Origin: an archaeon
GTDB lineage: Archaea; Nanobdellota; Nanobdellia; Pacearchaeales; GW2011-AR1
Direction: 5' to 3'
DNA length: 6,564 nt
Assembly: GCA_030699005.1 (NCBI GenBank)
Contig: JAUYLQ010000013.1
Location: forward strand, 1-6,564
The notes beneath the pieces were generated by a model. The model did no database searches, was not told the origin of the DNA, and saw only the letters and a list, made by a program, of their open reading frames with translations. Shown here piece by piece: positions 5,977-6,564 of the stretch (its first letter is position 1; each line of letters begins with the position of its first letter). The position numbers and the translations under genes were made by a program.

Positions 5977-6297
5977 ATGACTCTAACTCTTGACGACGCT
6001 GTAAAAAAATTTTTATCAAAAGAAGACCAAAATGAAATAAAAGAAAAAGGGTTTTATTGTCTTCCCCTTAAACTTGAAGAAGTAAAAAAATTAAAAATAA
6101 AAGAAAAGGATAATTACATTAAAGCAAGGCTATTTGGAATAAATAGCCTAAAAGAATATTTTGAAAAAACAGAAGAAGGTAAAGAATGGTATGAAGAGAA
6201 TAATCCTTTCAAACAAACCCCTCAAAACCACAGTTATTTAAAAGATTTTAAAAAACACCATACGTTCAAAGGAAACAAATACAGACCTATTGGGTGA
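5977..6297 (+). CDS. Small Lys/Glu-rich protein of unknown function (paralogue of previous gene)
   Basis: An unrecognised 106-residue, probably cytoplasmic protein. Its start codon lies one base after the preceding stop, so the two genes are almost certainly co-transcribed and perhaps translationally coupled. The shared core is AVKKFLSKED (8-17), YCLP (27-30) and YFEKTEEGKEWY (61-72). The distance from the Ala of the first motif to the Trp of the last is 63 residues here and 62 in the neighbour, which supports tandem duplication. The C-terminal tail after about residue 77 is basic and polar (KDFKKHHTFKGNKYRP) and unlike the neighbour's. It ends 18 bases from the stop of a convergent gene. Confidence 0.75.
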   Translation: MTLTLDDAVKKFLSKEDQNEIKEKGFYCLPLKLEEVKKLKIKEKDNYIKARLFGINSLKEYFEKTEEGKEWYEENNPFKQTPQNHSYLKDFKKHHTFKGNKYRPIG

Positions 6298-6315
6298 GAT
6301 TCTAAAAACCCCTCT

Positions 6316-6564
6316 TTACAAAGCCCCGATATTGTTGGTAGTCCTTAATTCTCCAAGAATATTATATGCAAAACTTCTGCCTGTCGGGTCTTTTCCTAGC
6401 TCGTGCGTTCCGTAAGTATCCGTATACGTGTCACCAATTGTACTGTATGCTTTACCTGTACCCTTCGCTGAACCGCTGCTTGTTAACCTGACATCCGGAA
6501 TGTAAACTCCGTTTGGACCAATGTTAGCAGCAAAATAAGTTCCAGACGGATTTACCCAATTAGG
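6316..6564 (-). CDS. C-terminal 82 residues of an unidentified protein (cut by window edge)
   Basis: Reading the minus strand from the window edge gives 82 open codons ending in TAA at 6318-6316. The visible part is rich in Gly, Thr, Ser and Asn (GTYFAANIGPNGVYIPDVRL, then STIGDTYTDTYGTHELGKD, ending NNIGAL). This composition is typical of beta-rich extracellular domains and unlike the Lys/Glu-rich neighbours, so a secreted or surface protein is possible. There is no cysteine and no hydrophobic C-terminal anchor. I do not recognise the family. It converges on the small-protein pair; the minus strand shows a short TTTTT run (6304-6308) just past the stop that could help termination. Confidence 0.6.
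   Translation of the reverse strand, partial: PNWVNPSGTYFAANIGPNGVYIPDVRLTSSGSAKGTGKAYSTIGDTYTDTYGTHELGKDPTGRSFAYNILGELRTTNNIGAL

Overview
The window looks like a piece of an AT-rich archaeal genome, probably a DPANN-type lineage such as Pacearchaeota or Woesearchaeota; that placement is inference from style, not a search. The archaeal signs are direct. PheS is the long archaeal/eukaryotic form with an N-terminal helix-turn-helix region, and PheT has the archaeal arrangement. TATA-type promoters lie at leaderless or near-leaderless distance from start codons. Two surface proteins begin with class III (type IV pilin-like) signal peptides.

Layout. Positions 1-2149 (minus strand) hold a tight pheS-pheT operon for phenylalanyl-tRNA synthetase; pheT is cut by the left edge. 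Positions 2150-2356 are a short non-coding gap with the pheS promoter and likely 3' signals of the next gene. Positions 2357-3634 (minus) encode a 425-residue pilin-like secreted protein carrying an Ig-like region, a MopE-type Asp/Cys metal-binding motif and a C-terminal beta domain. A 249-bp AT-rich divergent promoter region (3635-3883) separates it from a second pilin-like protein (3884-5566, plus, 560 residues). This one has the same kind of N-terminal module, but its exterior part is four 8-cysteine modules arranged A-B-A-B with an exact 426-bp period, then a half module and a C-terminal domain. Two small lysine/glutamate-rich proteins follow on the plus strand (5604-5975 and 5977-6297). 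They are paralogues of each other and of unknown function. The right edge holds the 3' end of a convergent minus-strand gene (6316-6564).

How it fits together. The synthetase genes are housekeeping. The interesting unit is the divergent pair: two proteins sharing one membrane/pilin stem but carrying different extracellular payloads, fired from promoters with an identical 13-bp core placed at an identical distance from each start codon. This suggests a co-expressed, modular cell-surface system (adhesion, metal binding or contact with another cell). The function is inferred, and no assembly ATPase, platform protein or prepilin peptidase gene is in view. No tRNA, rRNA, CRISPR array, insertion sequence or origin was found.
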